Positions 1-9,476 of a stretch of 64,000 bases of DNA are shown here, in pieces. The translations under genes were made by a program, and so were the position numbers. The DNA is from Planctomycetota bacterium (GTDB taxonomy: Bacteria; Planctomycetota; Planctomycetia; Planctomycetales; Planctomycetaceae), in NCBI GenBank assembly GCA_018242525.1, contig JAFEBS010000045.1, positions 1 through 64,000 of the forward strand. The letters run 5' to 3'. Under the pieces are notes generated by a model that saw only the letters and a list, made by a program, of their open reading frames with translations, ran no database searches and was not told the origin of the DNA. The number at the start of each line of letters is the position of its first letter. Positions within the stretch are counted from its first letter, which is position 1.

Positions 1-282
1 GTGAATTCCGTGCCCTCCAAAGGGTCAGACACCTTTTGCCACGGACTGCCAGGCCCAAAAAAACAGGCCGGACATTTGCCTCGCAGTTTTGCGAAGCAAG
101 TGGCCGGCCTGGGTACTCCAGTTCCGTCAATTCAAGTTGGTTTCAGACGTTCCGCAGCAAATCAAAAAAAGATACGGTCGCCAAGATCAGTTTGCCGAAA
201 ATGAACGGAGATTCGGCAAATATTCCAGGGGATATGTGTCTTCGAGACGTGGCGGATGTAACAGGTTCGTGAGCGGCACGAC

Positions 283-390
283 GCTAGCAGCCTGTGGTAA
301 AAGGGGTCAGACCCTCTTCGGGCGGTCGATTTTCAAGGTAAATCGACTGCCCTCCAAAGGGTCTGACCCCTTTTACCACGGGCTGCTAGC
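283..390. repeat. Long inverted repeat, 33-base arms
   Basis: Arms 283-315 and 358-390 are reverse complements with one mismatch; the core is ggtaaaaggggtcagaccct. The inner segment is itself partly self-complementary (ggcggtcgattt / aaatcgactgcc). Half of the unit recurs directly at 11-56, and a related GGGGTCGGACCCC core occurs near 37830. It looks like a REP or BIME-type dispersed palindrome and carries no open frame of its own. Confidence 0.85.
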
Positions 391-407
391 CCAATGGCAC
401 TGACTTT

Positions 408-484
408 GTGAGCCGCACGGCGCTAGCCGCGGGTACTTCGGGTAAGAGAGAGAATGCACCCGCGGCTAGCGCCTTGCGGCTCAC
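408..484. repeat. Inverted repeat, 27-base arms
   Basis: Arms 408-434 and 458-484 are reverse complements with one mismatch (core gcgctagccgcgggt), with a 23-base loop. The beginning of the same motif (gtgagcggcacgacgctag) appears just before the preceding palindrome, near 269-288, so the two elements are nested or fused. Probably a REP-like mobile palindrome. Confidence 0.85.
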
Positions 485-666
485 GACGTGAACCCGGAAA
501 GTAGATCTTCACCACGGAGTCGCTGAGGGCACGGACAAGAATTGGTGTCCAACAGCCGACCCAAGCAACTCGGCGCTATTGCCCATCGCTGAGTGAATCA
601 CAGGAGAGCTGACTACTTGAGTAAGGCCTCAGGACCTTGCGGCGGCAGGAACGACATTTCAGCAGA

Positions 667-1071
667 CTAACGCTCAATCCGATAGCAGCCGGTCACCTCG
701 TCGTGAACGATCGTATCTGAGTGATACAGGCATTGGTAAACGACGTTTTTGAAGTTTTGGCTGTTGCTCTTGTATCCAGTCTCGGTGACCTTGGTCACCA
801 GGTCTGACAGAGACAGACCCTTCTTGTTTTTGGCGAGAACTCCCTCAACAACGGTACGCAGTGACGATTCGTTCTTCACGCGTCGTCGTCGGCGCTGAAC
901 CCGGCCGATCGGTGCATTGGGATTCAATGAATCCTGGATTTGAGCGTCCAGGCTTTCAAGTTCCTTTTGAGCTTTCACACGCCTGTGGAGCAGATCCTGC
1001 AATTGGTCACGTTTTGTTTCCAACAGTCGTTCGAGGTCGACGATGCTGTGAGGTACAGAGTCCTTCGCCAT
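667..1071 (-). CDS. Small basic winged-helix-like DNA-binding protein
   Basis: A 134-residue protein. Residues about 10-50 are charged and heptad-like (coiled coil). Residues about 56-66 form a very basic linker, GRVQRRRRRVK. Residues about 68-132 look like a winged-helix fold similar to the HARE-HTH group, ending VTGCYRIER. An AGGGA site lies 8 bases before the ATG. Inference: a nucleoid-associated or regulatory DNA-binding protein. The exact family is not certain because the AT-hook core GRP is not present. It stands alone; the neighbour at 1278 is divergent. Confidence 0.7.
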   Translation of the reverse strand: MAKDSVPHSIVDLERLLETKRDQLQDLLHRRVKAQKELESLDAQIQDSLNPNAPIGRVQRRRRRVKNESSLRTVVEGVLAKNKKGLSLSDLVTKVTETGYKSNSQNFKNVVYQCLYHSDTIVHDEVTGCYRIER

Positions 1072-1277
1072 GCCAGTTGTCCCTGTTTGTTCTGTGATTT
1101 GTGAATTCGATCTGCCCGAAACCGAAGCGTAACTTTGGTTCGTCGCTACGTCAAACCTGATCAGAATTCAGGTCCCGGTGTGTTCCACCGACCCGCTTCG
1201 TGGCAATCGCAGACTTGCCGCGGCGAACGCTGCGGAGGATGATCTTCCAATCGCTTCCTCCTTGCCAAAGGTATCTC

Positions 1278-2525
1278 ATGAACAAGGTTGTTCTACATTT
1301 CGCCGGCTCCTTTCTGCTTTTGACGTCGATCACCCACGCCGACAACTGGCCGCACTGGCGCGGGGAATCGGGGAATGGAGTTTCCTCAACGGCAACTCCG
1401 CCAACGAAGTGGAGCGCCACGAAGAACGTTCGGTGGAAAGTATCCGTCCCTGGATTGGGCTCCGGTTCGCCCGTGATCTGGGAAGATCAGGTCTTTGTCA
1501 CTTCGGCCGTTGGCACCGGAAACGGCAAGCCGTTGCAGTTCATTCTCTTCTGCTTCGACCGCAAGAAGGGTGACATCCTGTGGCAGAAGACGGCGGTGAC
1601 CGCGACTCCCCACCAGGGAACGCACTCAACCAACGGATTCGCGTCTGCGTCTCCCTGTACCGACGGGAAGCAGGTTTACGCACACTTTGGTTCGCGCGGA
1701 CTTTACTGCTACGGGATGGATGGAGAACTGAAATGGAAACGCGACGACTTCCCGCCGATGAATACCAGGAACAGCTTCGGCGAAGGGAGTTCTCCGACGC
1801 TGGAAGGGGATAAGATCATTGTTCCCTGGGACCATGAAGGGGAGTCCTTTCTGTATGCGTTAAACAAGTTCACGGGTGAAGTGATTTGGAAGACGCCGCG
1901 ACCATCGGCGACCTGCTGGGCGACGCCACTGGTGGTTGAACATGCCGGACGAAAGCAAATCGTGATGAACGGGCAAAGCGTGGCTCGTGCCTACGATCTG
2001 GAAACGGGAAAAGAGATCTGGCATTGCGGTGGGCAGACCGAACGTCCGGCGGCCTCACCGGTCGCTGCGGACGGACTCGTTTACGTCGGCAGCGGCTTTC
2101 GTGGTGCCTATCTGGGGGCCCTGCGACTTGACGGGCGCGGAGACATCAAGGGGACGAAAAATGTGGCGTGGGAGATCGATCGGGATACGCCTGATGTCGG
2201 GTCGCTGCTGTTGTCTTCGGGTAGAGTCTACTTCTACAAGGAAAAAGCAGGCGTGCTGACGTGTGTCGATGCTGCCACGGGAGAACGCCATTTTGGTCCG
2301 GTCAGAATTCCAGGACTGCAGGCCATCTACGCCTCCCCGATCGCGGCGGGCGGACACGTCTATCTCACCAGCCGCAATGGCACCACGGTCGTCATCAAAG
2401 ACTCTGCCAAATATGAAGTCGTGGCGACAAATTCCGTCAACGAAACGGTCGATGCGACACCGGCCCCCGTCGATCGCGAATTATTCATTCGGGGCGAGAA
2501 GCATTTATTCTGCATTGCCGAATAA
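1278..2525 (+). CDS. Secreted PQQ-like beta-propeller protein
   Basis: A 415-residue exported protein. The start is the ATG at 1278, because it gives a clean signal peptide (MNKVVLHFAGSFLLLTSITHA) followed by DNWPHWRG, the usual mature start of planctomycete PQQ-like (PQQ_2/BamB-like) propellers. Repeated blade motifs such as GDILWQK, GEVIWKTP and GKEIWHCGG fit a seven- or eight-bladed propeller. No quinoprotein catalytic set is evident, so a scaffold or binding role is more likely than a dehydrogenase. It is a single gene, divergent from the small DNA-binding gene and convergent with the FAH gene. Confidence 0.85.
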   Translation: MNKVVLHFAGSFLLLTSITHADNWPHWRGESGNGVSSTATPPTKWSATKNVRWKVSVPGLGSGSPVIWEDQVFVTSAVGTGNGKPLQFILFCFDRKKGDILWQKTAVTATPHQGTHSTNGFASASPCTDGKQVYAHFGSRGLYCYGMDGELKWKRDDFPPMNTRNSFGEGSSPTLEGDKIIVPWDHEGESFLYALNKFTGEVIWKTPRPSATCWATPLVVEHAGRKQIVMNGQSVARAYDLETGKEIWHCGGQTERPAASPVAADGLVYVGSGFRGAYLGALRLDGRGDIKGTKNVAWEIDRDTPDVGSLLLSSGRVYFYKEKAGVLTCVDAATGERHFGPVRIPGLQAIYASPIAAGGHVYLTSRNGTTVVIKDSAKYEVVATNSVNETVDATPAPVDRELFIRGEKHLFCIAE

Positions 2526-2607
2526 CACGACGTCGTTTGCCCACCTGTGGCCCCGGGTGGAGCAATGTCCGGTCCGCCTCGAACCAGCATGCCCCACGGG
2601 GTGCAAT

Positions 2608-3477
2608 TCACTTCGCTTTGACAATGGGATTCGTAAGAGTCCCGATGCTGGTGATTTCGATGCTGACCGAATCGCCGTCTTCGAGCGTGAAGTTGTCGGG
2701 GGGGACAACGCCTGTTCCGGTCAGCAGGAACGCGCCCGTGACGAGATCGTTTTCCTTGATCAGCCAGCCGATCAGTTCTTCGAATCCGCGTTTCATCTGG
2801 TCCAGGTCGGATTCGCCCGTGAAGACCCTGGCCCCCGCGCGTTCGATCGTCAGGCGAATCTTGGTGGCGGGGCGGTCGACCGGTTGCTCGGGAATCCAGA
2901 CATACGGGCCCAAACCACAACATTGGTTGTAGACCTTGGCCTGGGGCAGATACAGCGGGTTTTCCCCTTCGATGTCTCGGGCGGACATATCGTTGCCGAC
3001 CGTGAAACCGACCAGCTTGCCAGTCGGTGACACGACCAGGGCCAGTTCCGGTTCGGGGACGGACCAGTTGCTGTCCGCCCGAACTCGCAATGGCTGGCCG
3101 GGCCCGGAGACTCGATTCGGGGTTGCCTTGAAGAAGATTTCGGGGCGGGGAGCGGTGTAGACCTTGTCGTAGTGCGAGGCCCCCGCCTTGGACTCTTCCA
3201 TGCGTGCCACCTGGCTGCGCTTGTAGGTGACCCCGGCTGCCCAGACTTCCTGGCGATCGATCGGAGCGAGGATGGTGACGAGCTTCGGATCGAGAGCCGG
3301 GGCCTTGGTGTCGATCAGGAACCTGGCCAATCCGATGGGATCGGGGGCATGCAGCAGGTCCATCAGGCTGCGCACGTTTTCGACCTGCAGCATGTCGAGC
3401 ACGCGCAGGCGACCGTCGTCTTCGACAACAGCCACTCGAATGGAACTATCCGCCAGCTTCAGTTTTGCGAGCCGCAT
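2608..3477 (-). CDS. Fumarylacetoacetate hydrolase (FAH) family protein
   Basis: A 289-residue protein; the start at 3477 gives MRLAKLKLADSS and avoids a long overlap with the upstream dapL. FAH-fold signatures are PEPELALV at residues 141-148, carrying the two metal-binding glutamates, and NDMSARD at 162-168. The family acts on C-C or C-O bonds of 2-oxo acids. The N-terminal part and the SNWSVPEPE context resemble 2-keto-3-deoxy-pentonate dehydratases more than true fumarylacetoacetases, so a sugar-acid role is my inference. It lies 59 bases downstream of dapL on the same strand and may be co-transcribed. Confidence 0.8.
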   Translation of the reverse strand: MRLAKLKLADSSIRVAVVEDDGRLRVLDMLQVENVRSLMDLLHAPDPIGLARFLIDTKAPALDPKLVTILAPIDRQEVWAAGVTYKRSQVARMEESKAGASHYDKVYTAPRPEIFFKATPNRVSGPGQPLRVRADSNWSVPEPELALVVSPTGKLVGFTVGNDMSARDIEGENPLYLPQAKVYNQCCGLGPYVWIPEQPVDRPATKIRLTIERAGARVFTGESDLDQMKRGFEELIGWLIKENDLVTGAFLLTGTGVVPPDNFTLEDGDSVSIEITSIGTLTNPIVKAK

Positions 3478-3536
3478 GGTTGGTCTTTCTGTGAACGTAA
3501 CCGAAAACGAGTGCTGATCCGCCCGTGGAAAACACA

Positions 3537-4769
3537 TCACTTCAGCAATTGTTTGATGCGAGAAACTGCTTCTTCGACATTCGCCCGGCTGTTGAAGGCA
3601 CTCAAGCGGAAGTAGCCTTCCCCGCTGGCACCGAACCCGCTGCCGGGGGTGCCGACAACATTCGCCTTCGACAGCAGGTGATCGAAGAACTGCCAACTGG
3701 TCATGCCGCCCGGCGTCTTCAACCAGACATACGGGGCATTCGTGCCGCCATACACCGTCTGGCCGGCATCACGCAGGCCCTGGCACAGGATTGCGGCGTT
3801 CTGCAGATAGAATTCGATCAGGGCGCGAACCTGTTCGCGTCCGGCCGGGCTGTAGACCGCTTCGGCCCCGCGCTGGACGACATAGCTGACGCCGTTGAAC
3901 TTGGTTGAGTGACGTCGATTCCACAAGCCATGCAGTTCGACCGATTCGCCGGTCGCAGTCTTCCCCTTCAGCCCCTTGGGAACGACGGTGAAGGCACAGC
4001 GGGTTCCCGTAAAACCTGCGGTTTTGCTGAAGCTGCGGAATTCAATCGCCACGTCACGGGACCCTTCAATCTCATAGATCGAATGCGGAATCGAGGGATC
4101 GGTGATGTAGGCTTCGTACGCCGCGTCGAAGAAGATAATGGTGTCGTTGGCGCGCGCGTAGTCGACGAACTTCTTCAACGTGTCCCGCGTGGCGACGGTT
4201 CCCGTGGGATTGTTGGGATAGCACAGGTACAGCAAATCCACCTTGCCGGACGGCAGGTCCGGGGTGAAGTTGTTGGCTTCCGTGACGGGCAGATAGACCA
4301 GTCCCGCGTAGCGGCCGGATTCGTCCGATTCGCCGGTGCGGCCTGCCATGACGTTGGTGTCGACATAGACCGGGTAGACCGGGTCGGTGACCGCGACTAC
4401 GTTGTTCGGGCCGAAGATGTCCAGGATGTTCCCAGTGTCGCACTTGGAACCGTCCGAGACGAAGATTTCATCGGCGGCCACGTTGGCGCCGCGGCTTTGG
4501 AAATCGTTGGTCGCAATGGCATTGCGCAGGAAGTCGAAACCCTGCTCGGGCCCGTAGCCGCGAAAGGTTTCGCGCTGGCCCATTTCGTCGACCGCAATGT
4601 GCATCGCTTCCCGGCAGGCGGCCGGCAGCGGTTCGGTGACGTCGCCGATTCCCATCCGGATGATTTTCGCGCCGGGATTTTCGGCGGCAAACTTCGCCAC
4701 GCGTCGCCCGATTTCAGGAAACAGGTATCCGGCTTTCAGTTTCAGGTAGTTGTCGTTGACGAGGGCCAT
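3537..4769 (-). CDS. dapL: LL-diaminopimelate aminotransferase
   Basis: Transfers the amino group from glutamate to tetrahydrodipicolinate, giving LL-diaminopimelate for lysine and peptidoglycan. The start at 4769 (MALVNDNYLKLKAGYLFPEI) has GGAG six bases upstream and gives 410 residues, the usual DapL length; upstream ATGs would extend it. Fold-type I aminotransferase signatures include GIGDVTEPLP (41-50), NNPTG (186-190) and SFSKTAGFTGTR (246-257), with K249 the predicted PLP lysine. This is the one-step DAP route also seen in plants and chlamydiae. The 204-base gap to the divergent gene at 4974 probably holds both promoters. Confidence 0.95.
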   Translation of the reverse strand: MALVNDNYLKLKAGYLFPEIGRRVAKFAAENPGAKIIRMGIGDVTEPLPAACREAMHIAVDEMGQRETFRGYGPEQGFDFLRNAIATNDFQSRGANVAADEIFVSDGSKCDTGNILDIFGPNNVVAVTDPVYPVYVDTNVMAGRTGESDESGRYAGLVYLPVTEANNFTPDLPSGKVDLLYLCYPNNPTGTVATRDTLKKFVDYARANDTIIFFDAAYEAYITDPSIPHSIYEIEGSRDVAIEFRSFSKTAGFTGTRCAFTVVPKGLKGKTATGESVELHGLWNRRHSTKFNGVSYVVQRGAEAVYSPAGREQVRALIEFYLQNAAILCQGLRDAGQTVYGGTNAPYVWLKTPGGMTSWQFFDHLLSKANVVGTPGSGFGASGEGYFRLSAFNSRANVEEAVSRIKQLLK

Positions 4770-4973
4770 CGGTTTCTCCACAGTCATAAGGGACGCAATG
4801 TCGCTGCCGTTGTAGATGTCGATCCCGCCGTTTGCAACCATCGGACAGTCCGGGACCGCGTCGAAACAGATTCTCCACTTCATCGCAACGTTCAAAAACG
4901 GTTTATGTCACCCAATCAGACCTCACCACCCTCCCGTTGGCGTCGGATCACCCGAATTGAGGAATCCTCAACC

Positions 4974-7900
4974 ATGCTGCGCTCCGATTGGATTGTTGGA
5001 ATTGCCCTCGTGCTGCAACTGGGTATCTGCCTGACCACATCCGCCGCCGAACCGCCGGTCGTGGCAGGTTTGGATTTGTGGCTGGACGCGGCGGCAGCCG
5101 GTCGTGACGGCCCCGACGGGAAACCGCTCGCACGCTGGCAGGACGGATCGCCGCGGATGCGATCGGCCGTGCAACTTAAGGCAGACAATCAGCCGAAGCT
5201 GGTCAAGGTGGCGGAGGACTGGGTCGTCCGGTTCGATGGCGAGGACGATCATCTGCGAGTCCTGGATGTCAAACAGAAGCTGCAGGCGTTCACGCTGTTT
5301 GTGGTGGCGGCACCGCATTCCAACCACGGCTTTTTTCGCGGGGTGCTGGCCTTCAACCAGGCCGACCGTCGCGACTATGAGTCTGGATTTACGCTGGACA
5401 TGAATGCACCGATGTCCACGCGCCTGGACAACGTCAACCTGGAAGGTCGCGGTTTTGGTGGTGCTCGCAATCTGCTCAAGACACCCAGCCCCTTCGGCAC
5501 ACTGCGGTCACTGGAATGCGTGGCGGATCCGGATGCAAAAAAGGTCCGGCTGGTTGTCGATGGTCAGCCACAACTGGACCGGGACTTCGTTCCCGCCGAC
5601 CTGATCATGGACGACGTCACTGTGGGAGCCCGCTTCTACACAAACGAACCCGATCAGCCGCAACAGGTGCGGGGATTCTTTCACGGAGACCTGGCGGAAG
5701 TGCTGCTGTACGACCGGGTCCTGACCGACGCCGAATCCCGGCAGATTCGCGAATACCTCGACCGGAAGCATGCCGCCTTGCGCGAGGCCCTGCCACGGGC
5801 CCTGAATCTACATGGGGGAGCGAACGCGGAACCGCTGGTCGCGGTCACCAATCCTCCCCCGATCCAGATGCTGGTGCCGGGCTTTTCCGTGTTTGAACTG
5901 CCGGTGGATCTGCCGAACATCAACAACGTGCAGTATCGAGCAGACGGTCAGTTGTACGCACTGGGATATAACGGTGATGTCTGGCTGCTGAGCGACAAGG
6001 ACGGTGACGGCCTGGAAGAAACTGCGACCAGGTTTTTCGACAGCAAGGGGCGACTCCGCGGCCCGATCGGAATGGCCGTGATTCCCGCCGGACACGCGCT
6101 GCTGAAATCCGACACCGGGAATTCACGCGGGATTGTGGTGCCGTCCAAGGGAAAAGTTTCGGCAATCCTGGATCATGATGGCGACGATGTGGCAGATGAA
6201 GAACGGGTCATCGCCTCCGGCTGGAAAGAGATCGCGCAGAATGTCGATGCGATCGGAGCCGCCATTGGACCTGACGGGTCGATCTATTTCGGACTGGGAA
6301 CCGCTCAATATGACAACGCCTATCTGATCGACAAGGATGGCAAGGCTCACTACGACATCCGTGGCGATCACGGCACAATTCAGCGGATCTCGCCCGACCT
6401 GTCGAAACGCGAAATCGTCTGTACCGGCGTCCGGTTTACAATTGGCATGGCGATGAAAGATCGGGACCAGGCCAACCCGACCGGGGCGGATGCCGCAGGC
6501 GGATTGAACGGTGATTTGTACGTCACGGATCAGGAAGGAGCGACATGGTTGCCAAACGGCAATCCTTACGATGAGCTGCTCTGGATTGAACGCGGTCGCC
6601 ACTACGGGTTTCCGCCCCGGCATCCCAGGCACAATCCCAATGCGGTCGATACTCCCAGCCTGTTCGATTACGGACCTCAGCATCAATCGACCTGTGGCCT
6701 GGCGTTCAATCAGCCCCGCAGGTTCTCGCTGACGAACCCGGAGAAAGGGCGACACACCGCGCTGTTTGGTCCTGAGGGCTGGGCGGGGAATGCATTTGTC
6801 ACCGGCGAGTCGCGCGGGAAGCTGTATCGAACCGAGATTCACCGAGGGCAAATCGCACGCACTCAATTGATCGCCTGTTTGAGCATGCTGACGATTGACT
6901 GCTGCCTGACCCCGCAGGGGGGCATGGTGGTGGCCTGTCACAGCGGTGGACCCGATTGGGGCAGCGGCCCCAGCGGCAAGGGGAAGTTGTTCCAGATCCG
7001 GTATACAAATCGGCAACTGGCTCAACCGGTTTCGATCTGGGCCGCAGGTCCACGGGAAGTTCGAGTCGCTTTTGACCGGCCTCTGGTACCGTCACAACTG
7101 AAGAACCTGGATCAAACCCGGATCACCTACGGCGCGTTCGTGGCTGCGGGTGACCGATTCGAAACCCTTTGGCCTGGGTATGCCGTCGTTCAGATGCAGA
7201 AGGCCGCGCCGCGGTACAACCTGCCTGTGAGGGGTGTCAGTGTGACACCCGATCGCCAGACTCTGGTCTTCGCCACGGAGCCTCATCCGGTCGCCTGGCA
7301 GTACGCACTGACGTTGCCCGGACTGGGGCGCGATGAGCCCGTCGCGGCCACCCCGGGACCAAAGGCGTTGCCGCAGCATCCGGAAGTCGATCTGGCCTAT
7401 TCCCTGCAAGGCGTGTCCGCCCGCTGGGAGCCGACCGACCGGACGAAACCTGGCTGGAGTGGCTGGTTGCCGCATCTGGATTTGAACATCGTCCACGAAC
7501 TCGCAGGAACTCCGGACGAGGAGCGTTTCCGGGAACTGATCCAGCAACCCGGAATGCTGACTTTGGAAACCAAACTGGATGTCCGCGATCTGGTTCAGCC
7601 AGCGGTGCAGCCTGGTTCAAAGCTGGACCACGAATGGCCCGAAGAAGTGGTCAAGTTACAGGCCAGAGCGAATCGACCAATCACGTTGGACGAAGTGGCT
7701 GAACCTTTCGCTCCCACCAATGATCCGAATTCGGCCGCAGAGTTGGGCAACAGCCAGCAAGCGATTCATAGCGTTTCCTCGAAGGCGAGCCAGCCGGTCC
7801 ACTTGCGTTTGCGCATGAGAACCGGCGACGGTCTGCCGTCATTGCAGTTTGAATCCCGGGTCCCATCAGCAGGATCAACGCAGCCGATCGCGCTGCATCG

Positions 7901-9224
7901 TTTCATCCTGCCATGGGCGGCCACGAAATTCGCGGCTCCAGAATCCACCCGGCGACCGCCCATTCCAGAACTGGCCGGCGGGAGTTGGGGGCGGGGGCGA
8001 CGGGTCTTCTGGAGTGAAGAGGCGGGCTGTGCCAAGTGCCATGCCGCTCGGGGCGAGAGCGGCCGTATCGGCCCCGATCTGGCCAACCTGGTCCATCGCG
8101 ACTACGCGTCAGTACTGCGCGACATCACTCAACCAAGCTTTGCCCTGAATCCCGATTACCTGTCGTCGATCGTTTCTCTGAAAGACGGTCGAGTGCTGAC
8201 CGGTACGATTCGATCCGACGGCGACAAACTGCAGGTCGGGGACAAGGACGGCAAGGTACACATCGTTGCGGTGAGCGATGTGGAAGAACTTCAGCATTCG
8301 TCGATCTCGATCATGCCTGAAGGGGTGCCGAAAAAGCTCGGACCGGAACGAATGAAGGACCTGTTGACGTTTCTGCTGACAGAACCTCCTCAGATGCCCT
8401 GGGAATCGCCGCTGCCTCCACCGAAGCCACGCAGTCGAGCCGAGGTGGAGCGGGTCCTGGCTCGCAGCGAATCGCCAGGATTGCCACCACGTCCGGTGAC
8501 GGTTCTGCTCGTGGCGGGGGCCAAGGACCACGGGCCGGGCGAACACGATTACCCGGCGTGGCTGAAGAGTTGGAAGGAGTTGCTGCTGGGGGCCGAAGCC
8601 GTCACCGTCGACACCGCGATGGAATGGCCAACGGCGGACCAGATCGGCAAGGCGGATACCATCGTCTTCTTCCAGAAGGGAAGCTGGAATGCCGAGCGGG
8701 CCGCGGCGATGGACGCGCATCTCGCTCGCCAGGGCGGCCTGGTCTATATTCACTGGGCGGTGGAAGCGGGAGCCGAAGCACCGGCGTTTGCTCAGCGGAT
8801 CGGGCTGGCCTCAAACGCCGCGAAACTGAAGTTCCGACACGGCCCGCTGGATCTGGGATTTGAGACCGGGGATGGTCATCCGATCGCCCGCAACTTCGAC
8901 AAGGTCCATTTTCACGACGAGAGCTACTGGCAGATGCAAGGGGATCCGAAACAGATCCAGGTCCTGGCCACAGGCATTGAAGACGGCAAGCCACAACCGC
9001 TCTTCTGGACTCTGGAACCAAGCCACGGCCGGGTCTTCGTTTCAATCCCGGGCCACTATTCCTGGACGTTCGACGATCCCCTGTTCCGGATTTTGCTGCT
9101 GCGGGGGATCGCCTGGTCTGCTCGTGAACCGGTGGATCGCTGGAACGAACTGTCGACCCTTGGGGTGAAAATGGCAGATGGACCACTCAGCAGATTATCC
9201 AGTCGGTGGAGGAGAGATTTCTGA
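4974..9224 (+). CDS. LamG / propeller / haem c / ThuA multidomain exported protein
   Basis: A 1416-residue exported protein. The start at 4974 follows GAGGA and yields a signal peptide ending LTTSAAE. Domain order by residue: LamG-like concanavalin fold about 25-265; PVC-type membrane-bound dehydrogenase-like propeller about 300-690; a variable region; a Pirellula/Verrucomicrobium-type cytochrome c domain with CAKCH at 1019-1023 and GRIGPDL after it; and a ThuA-like (type 1 glutamine amidotransferase fold) domain about 1170-1400. Inference: a periplasmic redox or carbohydrate-processing enzyme with one c-type haem. It stands alone and no maturation gene is nearby. Substrate unknown. Confidence 0.85.
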   Translation: MLRSDWIVGIALVLQLGICLTTSAAEPPVVAGLDLWLDAAAAGRDGPDGKPLARWQDGSPRMRSAVQLKADNQPKLVKVAEDWVVRFDGEDDHLRVLDVKQKLQAFTLFVVAAPHSNHGFFRGVLAFNQADRRDYESGFTLDMNAPMSTRLDNVNLEGRGFGGARNLLKTPSPFGTLRSLECVADPDAKKVRLVVDGQPQLDRDFVPADLIMDDVTVGARFYTNEPDQPQQVRGFFHGDLAEVLLYDRVLTDAESRQIREYLDRKHAALREALPRALNLHGGANAEPLVAVTNPPPIQMLVPGFSVFELPVDLPNINNVQYRADGQLYALGYNGDVWLLSDKDGDGLEETATRFFDSKGRLRGPIGMAVIPAGHALLKSDTGNSRGIVVPSKGKVSAILDHDGDDVADEERVIASGWKEIAQNVDAIGAAIGPDGSIYFGLGTAQYDNAYLIDKDGKAHYDIRGDHGTIQRISPDLSKREIVCTGVRFTIGMAMKDRDQANPTGADAAGGLNGDLYVTDQEGATWLPNGNPYDELLWIERGRHYGFPPRHPRHNPNAVDTPSLFDYGPQHQSTCGLAFNQPRRFSLTNPEKGRHTALFGPEGWAGNAFVTGESRGKLYRTEIHRGQIARTQLIACLSMLTIDCCLTPQGGMVVACHSGGPDWGSGPSGKGKLFQIRYTNRQLAQPVSIWAAGPREVRVAFDRPLVPSQLKNLDQTRITYGAFVAAGDRFETLWPGYAVVQMQKAAPRYNLPVRGVSVTPDRQTLVFATEPHPVAWQYALTLPGLGRDEPVAATPGPKALPQHPEVDLAYSLQGVSARWEPTDRTKPGWSGWLPHLDLNIVHELAGTPDEERFRELIQQPGMLTLETKLDVRDLVQPAVQPGSKLDHEWPEEVVKLQARANRPITLDEVAEPFAPTNDPNSAAELGNSQQAIHSVSSKASQPVHLRLRMRTGDGLPSLQFESRVPSAGSTQPIALHRFILPWAATKFAAPESTRRPPIPELAGGSWGRGRRVFWSEEAGCAKCHAARGESGRIGPDLANLVHRDYASVLRDITQPSFALNPDYLSSIVSLKDGRVLTGTIRSDGDKLQVGDKDGKVHIVAVSDVEELQHSSISIMPEGVPKKLGPERMKDLLTFLLTEPPQMPWESPLPPPKPRSRAEVERVLARSESPGLPPRPVTVLLVAGAKDHGPGEHDYPAWLKSWKELLLGAEAVTVDTAMEWPTADQIGKADTIVFFQKGSWNAERAAAMDAHLARQGGLVYIHWAVEAGAEAPAFAQRIGLASNAAKLKFRHGPLDLGFETGDGHPIARNFDKVHFHDESYWQMQGDPKQIQVLATGIEDGKPQPLFWTLEPSHGRVFVSIPGHYSWTFDDPLFRILLLRGIAWSAREPVDRWNELSTLGVKMADGPLSRLSSRWRRDF

Positions 9225-9281
9225 AGATCATTCTCCCTGACTCTGATTGACCAACCCGTCTCAGCGTTCGATAATGAAACT

Positions 9282-9476
9282 ATGAGCACAGAAACCCCCA
9301 CCACCGCCAGACATGAGCTTGAAGAGACAATCGCCGCTCTTATGGCTGGCAAACGCGATCCCGAAGCTGCCAAACGCTCCAGGCAAGAGATGGACCGGAT
9401 GCGGGAAGAGATCCGCAATAGGATGGGCACGGTGGAAATCGTCGTTGAGTATCTCCGTGACCACCGCGACCGATGA
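9282..9476 (+). CDS. Probable antitoxin of a VapBC-type pair
   Basis: A 64-residue, highly charged, helical protein (MSTETPTTARHELEETIAAL...). It has no recognisable AbrB or ribbon-helix-helix signature, so the antitoxin role rests on context. Its stop overlaps the start of the PIN-domain gene by four bases (ATGA at 9473), the classic coupling of antitoxin and toxin. No strong Shine-Dalgarno site is visible before the ATG. It is probably a short helical antitoxin that wraps the PIN toxin. Confidence 0.7.
   Translation: MSTETPTTARHELEETIAALMAGKRDPEAAKRSRQEMDRMREEIRNRMGTVEIVVEYLRDHRDR

Larger units (their letters stand above)
1..666. other. Gene-free region rich in palindromic repeats
   Basis: No convincing gene lies here; the open frames are short and overlap repeats. 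It holds a 46-base unit at 11-56 that recurs with a few changes at 348-392, a long inverted repeat at 283-390 and another at 408-484. A further weak inverted repeat (caggccgg / ccggcctg) flanks 64-110. Bases 485-666 show no recognisable feature beyond the downstream side of the next minus-strand gene. Confidence 0.7.

Noticed and set aside
1..660. CRISPR array
   Set aside because: The repeats are two long palindromes and a half-copy; there are no regularly spaced short direct repeats with unique spacers.
3909..4973. Long upstream extension of the multidomain LamG gene
   Set aside because: It would run antisense to the whole dapL gene, and the real start at 4974 has a ribosome site and signal peptide.
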